Shown here piece by piece: positions 63,579 through 64,000 of a stretch of DNA of 64,000 nt. The first letter of the stretch is position 1, and the number at the start of each line of letters is the position of its first letter. The notes under the pieces were generated by a model, which made no database searches, was not told the DNA's origin, and worked only from the letters and a program-made list of their open reading frames with translations. The stretch comes from Algoriphagus litoralis (lineage in GTDB: Bacteria > Bacteroidota > Bacteroidia > Cytophagales > Cyclobacteriaceae): contig NZ_QGOL01000014.1 in assembly GCF_003259255.1 (NCBI RefSeq), positions 1-64,000 on the forward strand. The letters run 5' to 3'. Both the position numbers and the translations under genes were made by a program.

Positions 63579-64000
63579 TTATTTTTGAAAGAAAAGCTGC
63601 AATAAGGTCTTGGCTAATTTACTCGGATTGAGTTCGCCTTTTTGAACTTTCGCCCTTCTGTCCAGTAGCATCTTTTGTACCAAAGAATCCTTGAGAAAAG
63701 CCTGACCCAACAGAAACTGAATCTGGTCATCCAGCCAGTTTAACCGTTGTGCGGCCCGATTTGATTCCCAAAAACCGTTACCTTTCATCTGAGACTCGTA
63801 GTTCTCAATCCTTTGCCAAATCTCCCGCAGTCCCGATCCAGATGTCGAGGATGCCAGTTGCACTTTTGGGGACCAGTGTTTTTCTCCTAAGGGAAAAAGA
63901 TGAAGGGCATTCTCATAGGCGACTTTTGCTTTTTTGGCAGGTTCAATATTTTCACCATCGGCTTTGGTGATGACCAATGCATCTGCCATTTCCATGATTC
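63579..64000 (-). CDS. MeaB/ArgK-family GTPase, 3' part
   Basis: The visible C-terminal about 140 residues run off the right edge, so the start is missing. The G4 motif VITKADG lies in MADALVITKADG, followed by the C-terminal dimerisation region (LLDRRAKVQKGELNPSKLA). MeaB proteins assist loading and protection of methylmalonyl-CoA mutase. The mutase is expected upstream, outside the window. Read-through into the DUF3298 gene is likely. Confidence 0.88.
   Translation of the reverse strand, partial: IMEMADALVITKADGENIEPAKKAKVAYENALHLFPLGEKHWSPKVQLASSTSGSGLREIWQRIENYESQMKGNGFWESNRAAQRLNWLDDQIQFLLGQAFLKDSLVQKMLLDRRAKVQKGELNPSKLAKTLLQLFFQK

Overview
The window is chromosomal DNA from a member of the Bacteroidota, most likely class Cytophagia and an Algoriphagus-like member of the Cyclobacteriaceae (genus is inference). 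Pointers are PorP/SprF and type A/type B type IX secretion (T9SS) sorting domains, a SusC/SusD pair, a 924-residue LeuRS, many lipoproteins, TAnnTTTG-type -7 promoter boxes and few Shine-Dalgarno sequences.

1-13.5 kb is mainly housekeeping: a T9SS pair (PorP/SprF plus a large type B cargo protein), purA, a STAS protein, a Fur-family regulator, a RelA/SpoT enzyme, tRNA-Leu(UAG), tig-clpP-clpX, then lpxB and queD. 13.5-28.6 kb is cell surface and peptide/sugar handling: a T9SS subtilase with a small secreted partner, a SusC-SusD-lipoprotein operon, queE followed by an OmpA-family protein, a GNAT enzyme lying between two palindromic repeats, and an M20 amidohydrolase. leuS follows, then an AAA_14/DUF4143-type ATPase with an operator-like repeat array in its promoter. 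33.1-40.6 kb is a tightly overlapping membrane cluster (SpoIIM-like, polytopic protein, DUF4129, DUF4350, MoxR ATPase, DUF58) diverging from RDD and TetR genes. 40.6-51.3 kb carries assorted single genes (MscS channel, NTF2-like protein, epimerase, lipoproteins, DUF2254, serine hydrolase, DUF2200, DUF1593).

51.6-57.4 kb is accessory. Four same-strand, AT-rich genes of unknown function are each bounded by a private pair of terminal sequences: the first bases after a GTT core are the reverse complement of the bases before an AAC core downstream of the same gene. Between neighbouring genes lie long imperfect palindromes. This is the architecture of integron gene cassettes with attC sites, with no integrase in view (a CALIN-like array). 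It is followed directly by a broken REP-associated tyrosine transposase (RAYT) set in tandem arrays of perfect palindromes that look like its REP substrates.

57.4-64 kb returns to chromosomal genes: a YceI-outer membrane protein-YceI operon, an exported-looking SAM methyltransferase, a GH10 xylanase, a DUF3298 lipoprotein and the 3' part of meaB, which runs off the right edge. All calls were made by reading sequence and translations; no database search was run.
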